Numbered from the stretch's first letter, positions 47,534-56,666 are shown. The stretch is 64,000 nt of DNA from an uncultured Winogradskyella sp. (GCF_947498345.1 NZ_CANMJY010000011.1:78684-142683), one strand, 5' to 3'. A program made the numbers and translations. Notes: generated by a model not told the origin, from the letters alone.

Positions 47534-48334
47534 TTAATTATTCGTCTTGTTATTGGCTGTAGGTTTTAAATCAAATAACTCAATTGTATAGTCAAATAAT
47601 TCTGTGCCTCCCCATTTTCCGTGACCAGGAATAACAATTTCAGCTTTAGGATATCTCATTTTAATTTTACGAACAGTTTCTGACCATTTGTTAGTGTTCG
47701 CATCTCCCAAGTACCCCTTGCTTGCACCAATTTTTTTAATCAGGCAACCTCCAAAAATAGCATTGTCTTCTGGAAAATATCCTATAATATTATCTTTAGT
47801 ATGTCCTTCGCCAAAATACTCTGCATGTACCTTTTTGTTCCCAATATCTAAGGTAAGGATATTATCAAATTCTTTAATTGATTGAGAAGGTTTTTCACCA
47901 TTGTTTTCAAGTAATTTTATAGTTTTTTTGGAAGCATATGTTTGAATATTATATTTTTCAAATGCTTTTATTCCACCTATACAGTCTTCGTGAAAATGGG
48001 TAGGAATAATGGCTACTAATTGACTTTTAAGTGTATCAGTTATAAAATGTATTAATTCTAAAGAATTCTTATAGTTGGTGGGTGTATCAAAAACAATTCC
48101 TTTATTTTCATGTATTACTAACATGCCGTTGCATGCTACTTTTCCGTAATCGTCAGTAATTAAAAATGAAGTATGTGCATACACATGGTTTGATAGTTTT
48201 TTAATTACCAAATCTTTAGTCTCATATACTATTGTATCATCAATTAAAGTTTCAGTATTTTTATTTGTAGCTCGTTGACATGATATTAAAAGTAATCCTA
48301 TGAGTACTGAGCATACCAATAAAGGTTTTGGCAT
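47534..48334 (-). CDS. Subclass B1-type metallo-beta-lactamase, lipoprotein
   Basis: Protein of 266 residues with lipobox LLISC (Cys19). All zinc ligands of subclass B1 are present: H113, H115 and D117 in THFHED, H178 in GEGHTKDN, C197 in FGGCLIKK and H238 in IPGHG. B1 enzymes hydrolyse beta-lactams including carbapenems; lipoprotein anchoring is also seen in NDM. Standing alone, with no mobile element beside it, it is likely an intrinsic chromosomal enzyme. Activity is predicted, not shown. Confidence 0.9.
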   Translation of the reverse strand: MPKPLLVCSVLIGLLLISCQRATNKNTETLIDDTIVYETKDLVIKKLSNHVYAHTSFLITDDYGKVACNGMLVIHENKGIVFDTPTNYKNSLELIHFITDTLKSQLVAIIPTHFHEDCIGGIKAFEKYNIQTYASKKTIKLLENNGEKPSQSIKEFDNILTLDIGNKKVHAEYFGEGHTKDNIIGYFPEDNAIFGGCLIKKIGASKGYLGDANTNKWSETVRKIKMRYPKAEIVIPGHGKWGGTELFDYTIELFDLKPTANNKTNN

Positions 48335-48478
48335 GGGTTTTAATCTTTTAGTTGCTAATGGGGTGTTTGTGTATGATCTCGTTTTGTAAAGTTAACAAAA
48401 GAAAATTTGCCAGAGGGAAATCCTTAAAACTTTCCGGGTATACAAAGAATAAGTGCTTAACTATAAACGTTGTTGAAG

Positions 48479-49792
48479 TTAGTTTTTATTTATAAATTGA
48501 GCAATGTTATCTATAAAATCTCTAGGTTCAATACGCCATTCCCAAAATACTTCTGGCCATTTCCAGTTTTCTCCATTTAATCCTTGAAATGTTTTCATGT
48601 CATGCAGTGTTCCTGAAATGACTTTTATATCAAATTCAATTCCAGCAAGCGTCAAGTATTTTGTCATTAATTTCTTATTTTCTTTTGGAGGAACAAGAGG
48701 ATCATATTCTCCAAATAGACATAGTGTTCGGCAATTTAGGTTCTTTAATGTAGTTTCGGGATTGAAATTGTTATTTCTCCACCATTTAAAATCATCTTTA
48801 TTTTTTGGAATATTGACATATTCAACCCAATCCTTTTCCTTTATGCTTATACTTTGTTGTTCTAACTTCTCCCAGATAAAAGGTTTGCTGTCTTCTGTAA
48901 ATTGAAAATAGAGTTTTGTAAAAGCTACAGCCGAATCAATATCTGCTCGATTCCAGCCATCTGCCTTCATTGAATATTTTACGCGATGTATATCTTGTTG
49001 GAAAACAGAAACAGATGGTCCAACATTTAGAATTAAAAAATCACAATCTTTAATCTTATTGGAAGCAATTGGCGCTATCCAACCCCCTTGACTTGTGCCA
49101 AGTAAACCTATTTCCGATATGTTTTTAACATGTTTTGATCTTAAATAATCGTAAGCCGCTACTGCATCTTCAGCCAAATCTATTAAAGAAGCCGTTTTAA
49201 AATTGCCAGTAGATTTTCCTGTTCCACGCTTGTCATACAGTAATACTCCAATCCCTTTTTTTGATAAAGCATAACCTAATGAAATGTAGTATGGTGAATA
49301 ACGATCTTGCGCTCCAGAACCATGTATTAAAATTACATACTTTACGGGTTTAGAGAGTTTGTTTGTAGGGTGATAAATCATCCCTGACAATTGAACATCT
49401 TTATTGTTGAATACAATATTTTCTTTTTTATAGGGCTTTTCTTTTTTGGAAACTTTTTTTACATGGAGGCGAATTTTTGGATTCCACTTCTCACTATTTC
49501 CTGTTATTTGTTTTTTTTCTTTATTTATAAAACAATAAAAATTCCCGTAAAAGAATTTGAGATTTAATGTGTCATTTGCAATAGCAATTTTTTCAATTGG
49601 AACATCAAATAAACCTGCTTCAGGAATTTCATATGTCCCTTTTTGAATTCCATTTTCAATACTAAAATTAAAATTCAAAAGTTGAATCGAGCCATCACGA
49701 CTAAGCGCTCCTTCAAATCTTCCGGTCAAATTTTGGCTGTATATGCTACTCGTTATTAACAACAAGACTATGCTTAAATTAATGCTCTTCAT
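48479..49792 (-). CDS. Exported alpha/beta hydrolase
   Basis: Protein of 437 residues with a signal peptide (TSSIYSQ, about 1-20). N-terminal 120 residues are a beta-rich domain. The hydrolase part has the oxyanion loop LIHGSGAQDR, nucleophile GTSQGG (Ser234), likely acid in FGEYDPLVPP and histidine in TLHDMKTF. Similar to the exported esterase/peptidase-like hydrolases of Bacteroidota. Stand-alone gene divergent from the winged-helix gene. Confidence 0.88.
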   Translation of the reverse strand: MKSINLSIVLLLITSSIYSQNLTGRFEGALSRDGSIQLLNFNFSIENGIQKGTYEIPEAGLFDVPIEKIAIANDTLNLKFFYGNFYCFINKEKKQITGNSEKWNPKIRLHVKKVSKKEKPYKKENIVFNNKDVQLSGMIYHPTNKLSKPVKYVILIHGSGAQDRYSPYYISLGYALSKKGIGVLLYDKRGTGKSTGNFKTASLIDLAEDAVAAYDYLRSKHVKNISEIGLLGTSQGGWIAPIASNKIKDCDFLILNVGPSVSVFQQDIHRVKYSMKADGWNRADIDSAVAFTKLYFQFTEDSKPFIWEKLEQQSISIKEKDWVEYVNIPKNKDDFKWWRNNNFNPETTLKNLNCRTLCLFGEYDPLVPPKENKKLMTKYLTLAGIEFDIKVISGTLHDMKTFQGLNGENWKWPEVFWEWRIEPRDFIDNIAQFINKN

Positions 49793-49935
49793 TTCTATAG
49801 ATTTTAGTATTGACGAAAGTATGGTATATGCAATGCTAAGTAGGTATAGAAAACCTTTAGAAAACCTTTATGTTTTCTAATCATTTAGACTGCACATTTT
49901 TTATCCCTAAATTTGATAGAATAAATAGGTGTTTT

Positions 49936-50445
49936 ATGATAAGAGCTTTTAATGGCATAGAAATTTGCTTTGAAACAAATGAAATCATTGTAATGACTGA
50001 AAACCATTCGAATACTCGAACAAAAGTTGAGCCGAGGATTATGCATGTTCTTAAAATCCTTATGAATAACAGTCCTAGAGTTGTTTCTAGAGAACAACTA
50101 ATAGCCGAAGTTTGGAATAATTATGGAGGCGCAGATGATGCTTTAAATCAAGCAATTTCACATTTAAGAAAACTCTTAAATGATACAAATAAAGAAGATC
50201 GAATAATTGAGACAGTTGTTAAGAAAGGATATCGTTTTATTGGAGGAGATACTATAGTTTTAGGAGATAGAAGGAAGTCTTCAAACTTAACAAATAATAT
50301 GAGATTATGGATTATTATTGCATCAATAATTATGCTTGTAGCTACTTTTATGGTTTATTATTCTACTACTAAGAATTCAAATGTACCCATAGCACCAGAA
50401 GATAAAAAAACTAATGTAGTGACTCCTGCACCAGAAATTGATTAA
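49936..50445 (+). CDS. Membrane-anchored winged-helix regulator (CadC/ToxR-like)
   Basis: Protein of 169 residues from the ATG at 49936, which begins exactly where the OmpR-type wHTH fold starts (MIRAFNGIEICF); an in-frame ATG at 49870 would add 22 unrelated residues. DNA-binding part: MHVLKILMNNSPRVVSREQL, DALNQAISHLRKLL and VKKGYRFIGG. Then one transmembrane segment (LWIIIASIIMLVATFMVYY) and a short periplasmic tail, as in CadC. A TAAATTTG -7 element lies at 49918-49925, upstream of this ATG and inside the longer alternative. Target genes unknown. Confidence 0.8.
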   Translation: MIRAFNGIEICFETNEIIVMTENHSNTRTKVEPRIMHVLKILMNNSPRVVSREQLIAEVWNNYGGADDALNQAISHLRKLLNDTNKEDRIIETVVKKGYRFIGGDTIVLGDRRKSSNLTNNMRLWIIIASIIMLVATFMVYYSTTKNSNVPIAPEDKKTNVVTPAPEID

Positions 50446-50479
50446 ACTTTTTTAAAATGGACTATACAAGTTTTGATAA

Positions 50480-52183
50480 TTATTGTTCAAATACAACTTT
50501 TCCTTCCTTGATGGTTTTTAAGACTTTAATATTTTTAATATCGGCTTCATTTACTTTCAAAGGATTATTATCTAAAATGACTAAATCGGCTAATTTACCT
50601 TTCTCCAATGTTCCTTTAATATTTTCTTCAAAATGTTGATACGCAGACCAATCAGTAATAGCTTTGAGAGCTTCATACGGTGTAAGTTTTTGATCTGCAC
50701 CTATTAATTTACCAGAACGTGATTTTCTTTCAACTGAGATTCCGACCATCCGCATTAAATTTGGGAGTGCAACAGGGGCATCTGTGTGAATAGTGACTTT
50801 TACACCTTTATTAATTGCTGTTCTAACTGGACTAATTTTATTCCCAAGTTCATCACCAATTATTTCTTTGTGCCAATCTCCCCAATAAAAAGTATGTAAA
50901 GGAAATAAAGAAGCAATTACATTCAGATTTTTTAAAGAATCTAATTGATCTTCTCTAATATATTGACCATGAATTAGGGTAGTTCTTCTATCATTATTTC
51001 CGTATTCATTTGCAGCAATTGTAGTTGCTTTAATGAATTGATCTATTGCGGCATCTCCATTGGCATGAGATAATATTTGCCAATTATTTTTGTATCCTTT
51101 TTTAAATAATTCAATAGCAGTATTTTCGTCTGGAAATGCTGGGTAACCCTTGTAATCATTACTTGTGCCATGAGGTCTTAATAAGTAAGGTTCTGTTCTC
51201 CATGCTGTTCTGCCTTGTGGCGAACCATCTAAAGTAATTTTCATACCTCCAATTCGGTAATGATTATTATAAGTTTTGCTATTCCATTTTGTATCCATAA
51301 TGCCTTCTGTGTATGCATAATCTATATAGGATACCACGTCTAATTTTAACTTATTAGCTTCCGCTGCATTGACAAACATAGATTGATCCATTGCTCTTCC
51401 TTCTTGTGCTGTTGTATAGCCATATGACAATGCCATATTCTGACCTGCTTCAAAAAATCTATTAGCAGCATCTTCAGTAGTAGGAGTAAGTGCTTTTGTA
51501 TAGTATGGCAAAGCGGCTAATTCTTCTAACACTCCGTTAGGTTCATTGCCATTTTCTCTACGAATAATGCCTCCTTCAGGATCTTTCGTTTCAGAAGTAA
51601 AGTTTAATAGTTCTAACCCTTTTGAATTTACAACAGCAAAATGACCAGAAATATGAATGATCATGATTGGATGTTCTGTACTGACTAGGTCTAAATCATG
51701 TTTGGTAGGAAAACGATTTTCTTCTAATACAGAGTCGTCAAAACCTAATCCAAATATCCAACCAGTTAATGCTCTGTTTTCTGATGTATTCCAATCTTTT
51801 AATATTTCAATAAGTTTTGTAATATTGTTTGCACCTGCATCTGGTGGAGGCAATATTTGAGCACCAATAGCTTGTGCCGAAAATGATCCAAAGTGTGCAT
51901 GAGCGTCAATTAAGCCTGGTAACATTGTTTTGCCCTTTAGATCCACCACTTTATGACCTTTACCAGCGATACTCATGGCTTCAGATTTGGTGCCTACAAA
52001 TTCAATTTTATCATCTTTTACTACTAATGCTTCAACATAATTTGGTAAATCACCGACCATTGTAATAATATCACCACCACTATAAACAGTTGCGGTATTT
52101 GTTAGGTCTGATTCTTTATCTTGTTTGCAAGAAAAAACAGAAAGAACTACAATAACTAGGGTGAGTTTTTTTATAATATTCAT
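50480..52183 (-). CDS. Amidohydrolase (YtcJ type) lipoprotein
   Basis: Protein of 567 residues with lipobox FSC (Cys19). Amidohydrolase motifs: GLIDAHAHFGSFS (metal-binding H-x-H), IHISGHFAVVNSKGLELL, LSHANGDAAID and IHTDAPVALPN near the end, as in YtcJ/N-substituted formamide deformylase-like enzymes. N-terminal and C-terminal strands complete the composite domain. It is the last clearly chromosomal gene before the cassette-like region. Substrate unknown. Confidence 0.92.
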   Translation of the reverse strand: MNIIKKLTLVIVVLSVFSCKQDKESDLTNTATVYSGGDIITMVGDLPNYVEALVVKDDKIEFVGTKSEAMSIAGKGHKVVDLKGKTMLPGLIDAHAHFGSFSAQAIGAQILPPPDAGANNITKLIEILKDWNTSENRALTGWIFGLGFDDSVLEENRFPTKHDLDLVSTEHPIMIIHISGHFAVVNSKGLELLNFTSETKDPEGGIIRRENGNEPNGVLEELAALPYYTKALTPTTEDAANRFFEAGQNMALSYGYTTAQEGRAMDQSMFVNAAEANKLKLDVVSYIDYAYTEGIMDTKWNSKTYNNHYRIGGMKITLDGSPQGRTAWRTEPYLLRPHGTSNDYKGYPAFPDENTAIELFKKGYKNNWQILSHANGDAAIDQFIKATTIAANEYGNNDRRTTLIHGQYIREDQLDSLKNLNVIASLFPLHTFYWGDWHKEIIGDELGNKISPVRTAINKGVKVTIHTDAPVALPNLMRMVGISVERKSRSGKLIGADQKLTPYEALKAITDWSAYQHFEENIKGTLEKGKLADLVILDNNPLKVNEADIKNIKVLKTIKEGKVVFEQ

Positions 52184-52209
52184 TTGCTTGATTTTTAATT
52201 ATTACCAAC

Positions 52210-52349
52210 AGTGTATATATCCATTAGTTAAGGATAAATTTACGCTATTTTTTGGTTAAGAACGAAGCTCATAATTCTGAGAGTTTTTTGACATAGTCGA
52301 ATATGAACAAGGGTACAGCGAATTGGTGTGCAAATTGCGGTTATACGTT
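52210..52349 (-). repeat. attC-like arm A
   Basis: An imperfect palindrome of about 140 bp. The gene-proximal end reads GGTTATACGTTGTT before the core; the other end reads AACAGTGTATAT. It is longer and less regular than arms H to K. It is the leftmost arm seen. Confidence 0.5.
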
Positions 52350-52350
52350 G

Positions 52351-52587
52351 TTAGCAGCCACCTTTTTTTGATTTTCTTAGTTTGAACAAATGAAATCCGT
52401 GAATTATAATTGCAATTCCACATCCTATAATAAATGGTGGCGCATTGAGCAATATTCCGTAAATAAGATAAATGAAATTAGCAATTAAAGACAGTACTCT
52501 CAATAAAAAGATATTTTTCATTGTCATTGAAAATAAATTGATCCCTAAGGCCGTATAACCAATGATGTGAATCATAGTGAAAGGCAC
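52351..52587 (-). CDS. Small membrane protein, YgjV-like
   Basis: Protein of 78 residues with three hydrophobic segments (for example IIGYTALGINLFSM, LRVLSLIANFIYLIYGILL and IGCGIAIIIHGFHLF), resembling a half-length YgjV-type inner-membrane protein. The stop codon TAA is formed by the matching core at 52350-52358, so the C-terminal coding sequence runs into the cassette boundary. Its start overlaps the upstream regulator gene by 16 bp. Function unknown. Confidence 0.7.
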   Translation of the reverse strand: MPFTMIHIIGYTALGINLFSMTMKNIFLLRVLSLIANFIYLIYGILLNAPPFIIGCGIAIIIHGFHLFKLRKSKKGGC

Positions 52588-53522
52588 ATAATTTTTTCTG
52601 TCCTTTCTAATACATCCATTTGAGATGGTGCCAATCTATCATTAAATCCGAGTTTGTAATATAGTTTGTGCGCTTGTGGCATACTCATCGTAGTTTGTAA
52701 CCACAATTCTTTAGCATCATTTTCTAAACAACGGCTTATGCAGCGTTGAATTAGTTTTGTAGCAATTCCAAGTTTTCTATAGTTTGGGTCAATGAACAAC
52801 TTGGCAAATTCAAAAGCGTCTTCATTTAAGCGTTTTAGAGCCACACAGCCAACTATTTCACTTTTTAATTTTGCATAAAAAAGAAACCCACCATTTACTA
52901 AATAAGCTTTGTCAGGATTATTTAAAGTAAATTTGTCATCTCCTTCTAATTCACCATTCAAAACATTTAATAACCAAGGTCCTGCTAATTTATAAAAGTA
53001 CTTTTTTAGACTAGGTTTATAGTCAATGATTTTTACAACTTCTCCCTTGGGTTGATGTATACGCTCATATATTGGATTATTATTAATCTCCCAGTCAAGT
53101 CTATTCAAAATGTTAATCATATCAGGATGTCCAATAGAGAAAAGGTCTTTTAGCGTATTTGAGAACGAAAGCCATAAAGGTTCAAGTTCCTTTTGTAGTT
53201 CTTTCCCTTTTTTAGTTAAGTCAACTAATTTTGAACGTCTGTCATTAGGGTTAGGTTTAATATTGACCAATGCTTCTTTTTTTAGTTCCCGTAAAATATT
53301 CTTTACTGTAATATGTGAAAAATCAATCTGATTGGAAATTTGAAGTATAGTTTGGGAGGATTGAGATTTTGCTAAAACATAATAAACAGAAAACCAACTT
53401 GCCTTAAACTTAATATTTGCTTCGGAATAAATCTTGTCGCCATCTTGTTGCAATTTTTCACTGATTCTCCGAAATCTCGAAGCTCCTGCGAGATATCCAA
53501 GTTCATTTAATATATCTGTCAT
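52572..53522 (-). CDS. MarR-type regulator fused to a GNAT acetyltransferase
   Basis: Protein of 316 residues from the ATG at 53522; an ATG at 53570 would put the start inside the palindromic operators. Residues about 1-150 are MarR-like: SSQTILQISNQIDFSHITVK (recognition helix) and NPNDRRSKLVDLTKKGKEL (wing). Residues about 165-316 are GNAT: GGFLFYAKLKSEIVGCVAL, FIDPNYRKLGIATKLIQRCI with the acetyl-CoA loop, and YYKLGF. A recognised bifunctional architecture; likely couples a detoxifying acetylation to its own regulation. Confidence 0.9.
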   Translation of the reverse strand: MTDILNELGYLAGASRFRRISEKLQQDGDKIYSEANIKFKASWFSVYYVLAKSQSSQTILQISNQIDFSHITVKNILRELKKEALVNIKPNPNDRRSKLVDLTKKGKELQKELEPLWLSFSNTLKDLFSIGHPDMINILNRLDWEINNNPIYERIHQPKGEVVKIIDYKPSLKKYFYKLAGPWLLNVLNGELEGDDKFTLNNPDKAYLVNGGFLFYAKLKSEIVGCVALKRLNEDAFEFAKLFIDPNYRKLGIATKLIQRCISRCLENDAKELWLQTTMSMPQAHKLYYKLGFNDRLAPSQMDVLERTEKIMCLSL

Positions 53523-53531
53523 ATTATAATT

Positions 53532-53571
53532 TATAAAAGTACTTTCACAAATATATGAAAGGACTTTCATA
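53532..53571 (-). promoter_or_regulatory. Promoter and two MarR-type operators of the MarR-GNAT gene
   Basis: A perfect palindrome TATGAAAG-GA-CTTTCATA lies at 53554-53571 and an imperfect copy TATAAAAG-TA-CTTTCACA at 53532-53549, centred 22 bp apart (two helical turns). On the minus strand a TTTG just upstream and a TATATTTG -7 element are 20 bp apart, with the perfect palindrome between them and the second copy just after. Autorepression by the MarR domain is the direct reading. Confidence 0.75.
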
Positions 53572-53678
53572 AATTCAAACTTTTGTAAAACTATAGTTTT
53601 TTGATCGCTGCTAACGGTCTTGTATAGAGTTAGCTAGGCTTGTAATAAGATAATAAATAGGGGATAAGTTATTGCTTA

Positions 53679-53721
53679 GAAACGGCTTGAAATTACTAAT
53701 CGTAACTTCACAAGCCGTTTC
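53679..53721. repeat. Long inverted repeat downstream of the 127-residue secreted protein gene
   Basis: GAAACGGCTTG (53679-53689) and CAAGCCGTTTC (53711-53721) are a perfect 11-bp inverted repeat with a 21-bp loop. No T run follows on either strand, so it is not a normal terminator. It lies where a cassette arm would be expected after the core at 53607-53615, but no matching partner core was found. Confidence 0.55.
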
Positions 53722-53749
53722 CGAACGTAATACTTTCTAGTGAATACTT

Positions 53750-54133
53750 CTAATCACATATTCGTTTGGTGTAAATATCAACTCTCCTGTAATCAGAGTC
53801 ATTTAGTTTATATCTATTAACTGATGTGCCTTGTTTATAAACATATATTCTATAATTATGTGTTTGATTTAATCGCAATCCTGTTCCAAGATATCTTGCA
53901 TTTCCATAATTATCAGATTCAATAGTTCTTTGATAGTTCCAGCGATTATACCGAGAACTGTAATATTCAACTATTATTTTGCAAGGGCCTTCACAATCTA
54001 TGTCAATATTTGCCGAAGTTGATGTGCTTGAGTTACAAAACGTAACAGGATTAATTTTTGTTGTTACGGAATAATATTGTGCATTTGCCATATACGCCAG
54101 GCAAAAGAACACTAAAGTCATAAGTTTTTTCAT
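53750..54133 (-). CDS. Small secreted protein of unknown function
   Basis: Protein of 127 residues with a signal peptide (LAYMANAQ, about 1-18) and four cysteines in the mature part (for example FCNSSTSTSANIDIDCEGPC), probably forming disulfides. Beta-rich composition. It is 13 bp downstream of another small secreted protein gene, so the two are likely paired. Not recognised. Confidence 0.65.
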   Translation of the reverse strand: MKKLMTLVFFCLAYMANAQYYSVTTKINPVTFCNSSTSTSANIDIDCEGPCKIIVEYYSSRYNRWNYQRTIESDNYGNARYLGTGLRLNQTHNYRIYVYKQGTSVNRYKLNDSDYRRVDIYTKRICD

Positions 54134-54146
54134 TTTTTATGTTTTT

Positions 54147-54548
54147 TTAGTTACTACAATTAAAGTCAAATGGCACGTTTTGGTCAGCAATATTTATACT
54201 GATAGTTCTCCTACTTGCTGCTCTTGACCTAACATTTTGAATAGCTTCGTATTTAAAGTTTTCTGCTTCTGAGTATGAGTCAAAAAAATTCACGGTAAAT
54301 TTTGCATCGTCCCAATTACGAGTTGTACTCTTGAAGGCTTCTTTAAGCTGCTGTTCTGCATCGTCACGACTTACATAACAATTAACTTCGTCAATTTTTG
54401 TGTAATACATAAAAATGTTAAACTCGCCATAGACCATAGCACTTCCGTTCACAACTCCACATGCATACTTTATTTCTTGTCCGAATGACAATGAAGTAGA
54501 AAATAGGCAAATTAATAACCCAATAGAAAGGATTGTTCTTTTTTTCAT
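54147..54548 (-). CDS. Small secreted protein of unknown function
   Basis: Protein of 133 residues with a signal peptide (TSLSFGQ, about 1-23). Mature part contains a YACGVVNGSAMVYGEFNIF opening and a helical middle (DDAEQQLKEAFKSTTRNWDD), with three cysteines. Sits upstream of and close to the 127-residue secreted protein on the same strand. Both lack recognisable domains. Confidence 0.65.
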   Translation of the reverse strand: MKKRTILSIGLLICLFSTSLSFGQEIKYACGVVNGSAMVYGEFNIFMYYTKIDEVNCYVSRDDAEQQLKEAFKSTTRNWDDAKFTVNFFDSYSEAENFKYEAIQNVRSRAASRRTISINIADQNVPFDFNCSN

Positions 54549-54737
54549 AATTCAAAAATTTAATGTTAAACAAATAAAAGTTTTGAAGTGAAGTCAAGCA
54601 ATCCCTATTATTAGGTATTTTGCTAGTAATATCTATAAACCTATCGGTTTATGTATGCAATGTTAATGTTGCGTGTTAAAGGGAACTAGTTTTTTGAGAA
54701 CTACAGAGTATCTTATTTGCTATATAAGTTGTTGTAC

Positions 54738-55805
54738 TTAGTATTTATTTGATTTTCTTATTTTATTATAATGCTTTATCATTTTCCCAAAATCTTTGTC
54801 CTTTCTCCGCTTTTCAACCACAGTTGATTCGTAGTGTTCTTTTTCCCGTTCTATTTTCAAATAGTTTTCGAAATACGACTTGTCTATTTGTCCTTTTTCG
54901 ATAGCTAATTGAACTGCACAACCACTTTCTAATGTGTGGGTACAATCTCTAAACCTACAATTTTGTGTTAGATTGTATATTCTTTCAAATGTAGTCTCTA
55001 ACCCATCTGAACTATCAGTGATGCCAACTTCTCGCATTCCAGGATTATCAATAAGTATGGCACCATTATCCATTAGAATTAATTCGCGGTGTGTTGTAAC
55101 ATGTTTACCTCTATCAATACTTTCACTAATTGTGGCAGTTTTCATTCTATTTTCCGTAATCAAGCTGTTAATAAGTGATGATTTCCCTACACCTGATGAG
55201 CCAAGAAGACAATATGTTTTGCCTTTATAAAGCAGTTTTTTTAATTTATCTATTCCTGCTTTAGTTTCATTACTCACACATACAAGAGGGATATTTTTAA
55301 TTCTGATTTTTATTTTATCGAGCAGATTCTTCAAGTTTTGCTCATCTATTAAATCCGTTTTTGTTATAACTATTATTGGCTCAATCTTAGAAGTGAAGCA
55401 AAGGGTTAAATATCGTTCTAATCGGTTGATGTTAAAATCTCTATTAACGGATTGCACAATTAAGCCATAATCGACATTGCTAGTAATTATTTGTAGCTCA
55501 CCAAACTTATTTACTGCTTGTCTTGAAAGGATTGATAATCTTGATAAAATACTATGAATAATAACAAAATCTGTTTCATGATTTATTAAAGAAACCCAAT
55601 CTCCAACAATTGGAAAATCTTTACGACTTTTTGCAGAAAATCTCAAGTTTCCGGTTATTTCTGCTTCAAATTCACCTTTTTCATTCTTCACAATATATCT
55701 TCCTTTATGCTCGGCTATTACACGCCCAATTTCAAAGCTCTCAAGATTATTATCTATTCTTAATTTTGCGAAATAATCATTATATCCTAAATCTTGAAGT
55801 GTCAT
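54738..55805 (-). CDS. rsgA: Ribosome small-subunit-dependent GTPase A
   Basis: Protein of 355 residues with the circularly permuted GTPase order: TKTD (G4, 148-151), then GSSGVGKSS (G1, 202-210) and DNPG (G3, 253-256). N-terminal OB-like domain, and a C-terminal zinc motif with C283, C288, H290 and C296. RsgA helps 30S maturation. It is longer than the usual flavobacterial RsgA of about 315 residues and sits among accessory genes, so it may be a second, accessory copy. It is followed by an MBL gene upstream at 19 bp. Confidence 0.9.
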   Translation of the reverse strand: MTLQDLGYNDYFAKLRIDNNLESFEIGRVIAEHKGRYIVKNEKGEFEAEITGNLRFSAKSRKDFPIVGDWVSLINHETDFVIIHSILSRLSILSRQAVNKFGELQIITSNVDYGLIVQSVNRDFNINRLERYLTLCFTSKIEPIIVITKTDLIDEQNLKNLLDKIKIRIKNIPLVCVSNETKAGIDKLKKLLYKGKTYCLLGSSGVGKSSLINSLITENRMKTATISESIDRGKHVTTHRELILMDNGAILIDNPGMREVGITDSSDGLETTFERIYNLTQNCRFRDCTHTLESGCAVQLAIEKGQIDKSYFENYLKIEREKEHYESTVVEKRRKDKDFGKMIKHYNKIRKSNKY

Positions 55806-55824
55806 GTTTTGTTAATAGGTTTAG

Positions 55825-56619
55825 CTAGTTTAATTTAATTACTCTTGTTGTGTTGTTTACCAAAATTTCAAACCGATTAAGTTCTTCATGGTTTTTGATT
55901 TCATAGTGCATTGGAATGGCAATTTTTGGTTTTATTCTGTTTACAATAGTAGCAGCCTCTTCTGCATTCATTGTTAAGTTATCGCCTCCAATTGGAACCA
56001 AAGCAACATCAATGTCATTGAGCTCATTCATTTCTGGAATATAGTCAGTATCTCCTGCATGATAAATCTTTGTTCCATTTTTTGATATAATCACATAACC
56101 TACGTTTTCTTTTGATTTTGGATGAGCCTTAATCCATAAAAAAACTGATTTTGTGTTATATGCAAAAGTGGTCTCAATGCTAATTTTTTCAATTTTTAAT
56201 TGTTTTTTAGGCTTTACAATTAGAATTTGATCTTTGACATCTTTTAATTTTTTTAAAACCCCTTTTGAACAAATAATCTTTGTTTCATTTTTTAAAAGGT
56301 TTTTAATATCCTTTAATGAAAAGTGATCTGGGTGTGCGTGAGTTATCAAAATATAATCAGCTTGTTCTGCGTTTTCAACTCCTACAGGGTCGATATAAAT
56401 AACTTTATCATCAATTTTGATCTGAAAACTAGAAGGGAAAAAATGTGACTTGTTCACTTTGATTGTTCCCCATGTTGTTAAAGTTATATTTTCTCCAATT
56501 GCAATTTTTTGTGGAATTGGATTTCTTTTTTCACTTATTTTAACTTTTACCATGGTACAGCCTTGATTAATTAATAAAACAAAGCAGAGTATAAAAAAAT
56601 GTAACCTGTTTGCCTGCAT
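55825..56619 (-). CDS. MBL-fold metallo-hydrolase lipoprotein (UlaG-like)
   Basis: Protein of 264 residues with lipobox NQGC (Cys21). MBL motifs: LITHAHPDHFS, a YHAGDTDYIPEM segment, IGGDNLTMNAEEAA and IPMHYE at the end. This is the UlaG/YtnP-like branch, not the beta-lactamase branch (no Cys ligand in the B1 position). It follows the TetR gene; a palindromic site lies 48 bp before its start. Substrate unknown. Confidence 0.88.
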   Translation of the reverse strand: MQANRLHFFILCFVLLINQGCTMVKVKISEKRNPIPQKIAIGENITLTTWGTIKVNKSHFFPSSFQIKIDDKVIYIDPVGVENAEQADYILITHAHPDHFSLKDIKNLLKNETKIICSKGVLKKLKDVKDQILIVKPKKQLKIEKISIETTFAYNTKSVFLWIKAHPKSKENVGYVIISKNGTKIYHAGDTDYIPEMNELNDIDVALVPIGGDNLTMNAEEAATIVNRIKPKIAIPMHYEIKNHEELNRFEILVNNTTRVIKLN

Positions 56620-56638
56620 TTGTAATGGAATATTTATA

Positions 56639-56646
56639 CAAAAATA
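56639..56646 (-). promoter_or_regulatory. -7 promoter element of the MBL hydrolase gene
   Basis: TATTTTTG on the minus strand matches TAnnTTTG, 20 bp before the start codon. The TetR-type palindrome at 56667-56684 sits at about -35 to -52, where it would block RNA polymerase. Confidence 0.45.
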
Positions 56647-56666
56647 CAGATCTTATGTGCCAGGAT

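Larger units (their letters stand above)
52210..53615 (-). mobile_element. Cassette-like unit 1 (YgjV-like + MarR-GNAT) with downstream arm
   Basis: Right end GCTGCTAAC (53607-53615) is the exact reverse complement of GTTAGCAGC (52350-52358), which lies directly downstream of the two genes. A 140-bp arm (52210-52349) follows up to an AAC at 52207-52209. This is the layout of an integron cassette: start core, gene(s), matching core, palindromic arm. No transposase or IS ends are present. Confidence 0.65.

Noticed and set aside
53679..53721. Rho-independent terminator
   Set aside because: The stem is perfect but no T run follows on either strand and the loop is 21 bases.
55825..56619. Second beta-lactamase
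   Set aside because: MBL fold but lacks the B1 ligand set; matches the UlaG-like branch.
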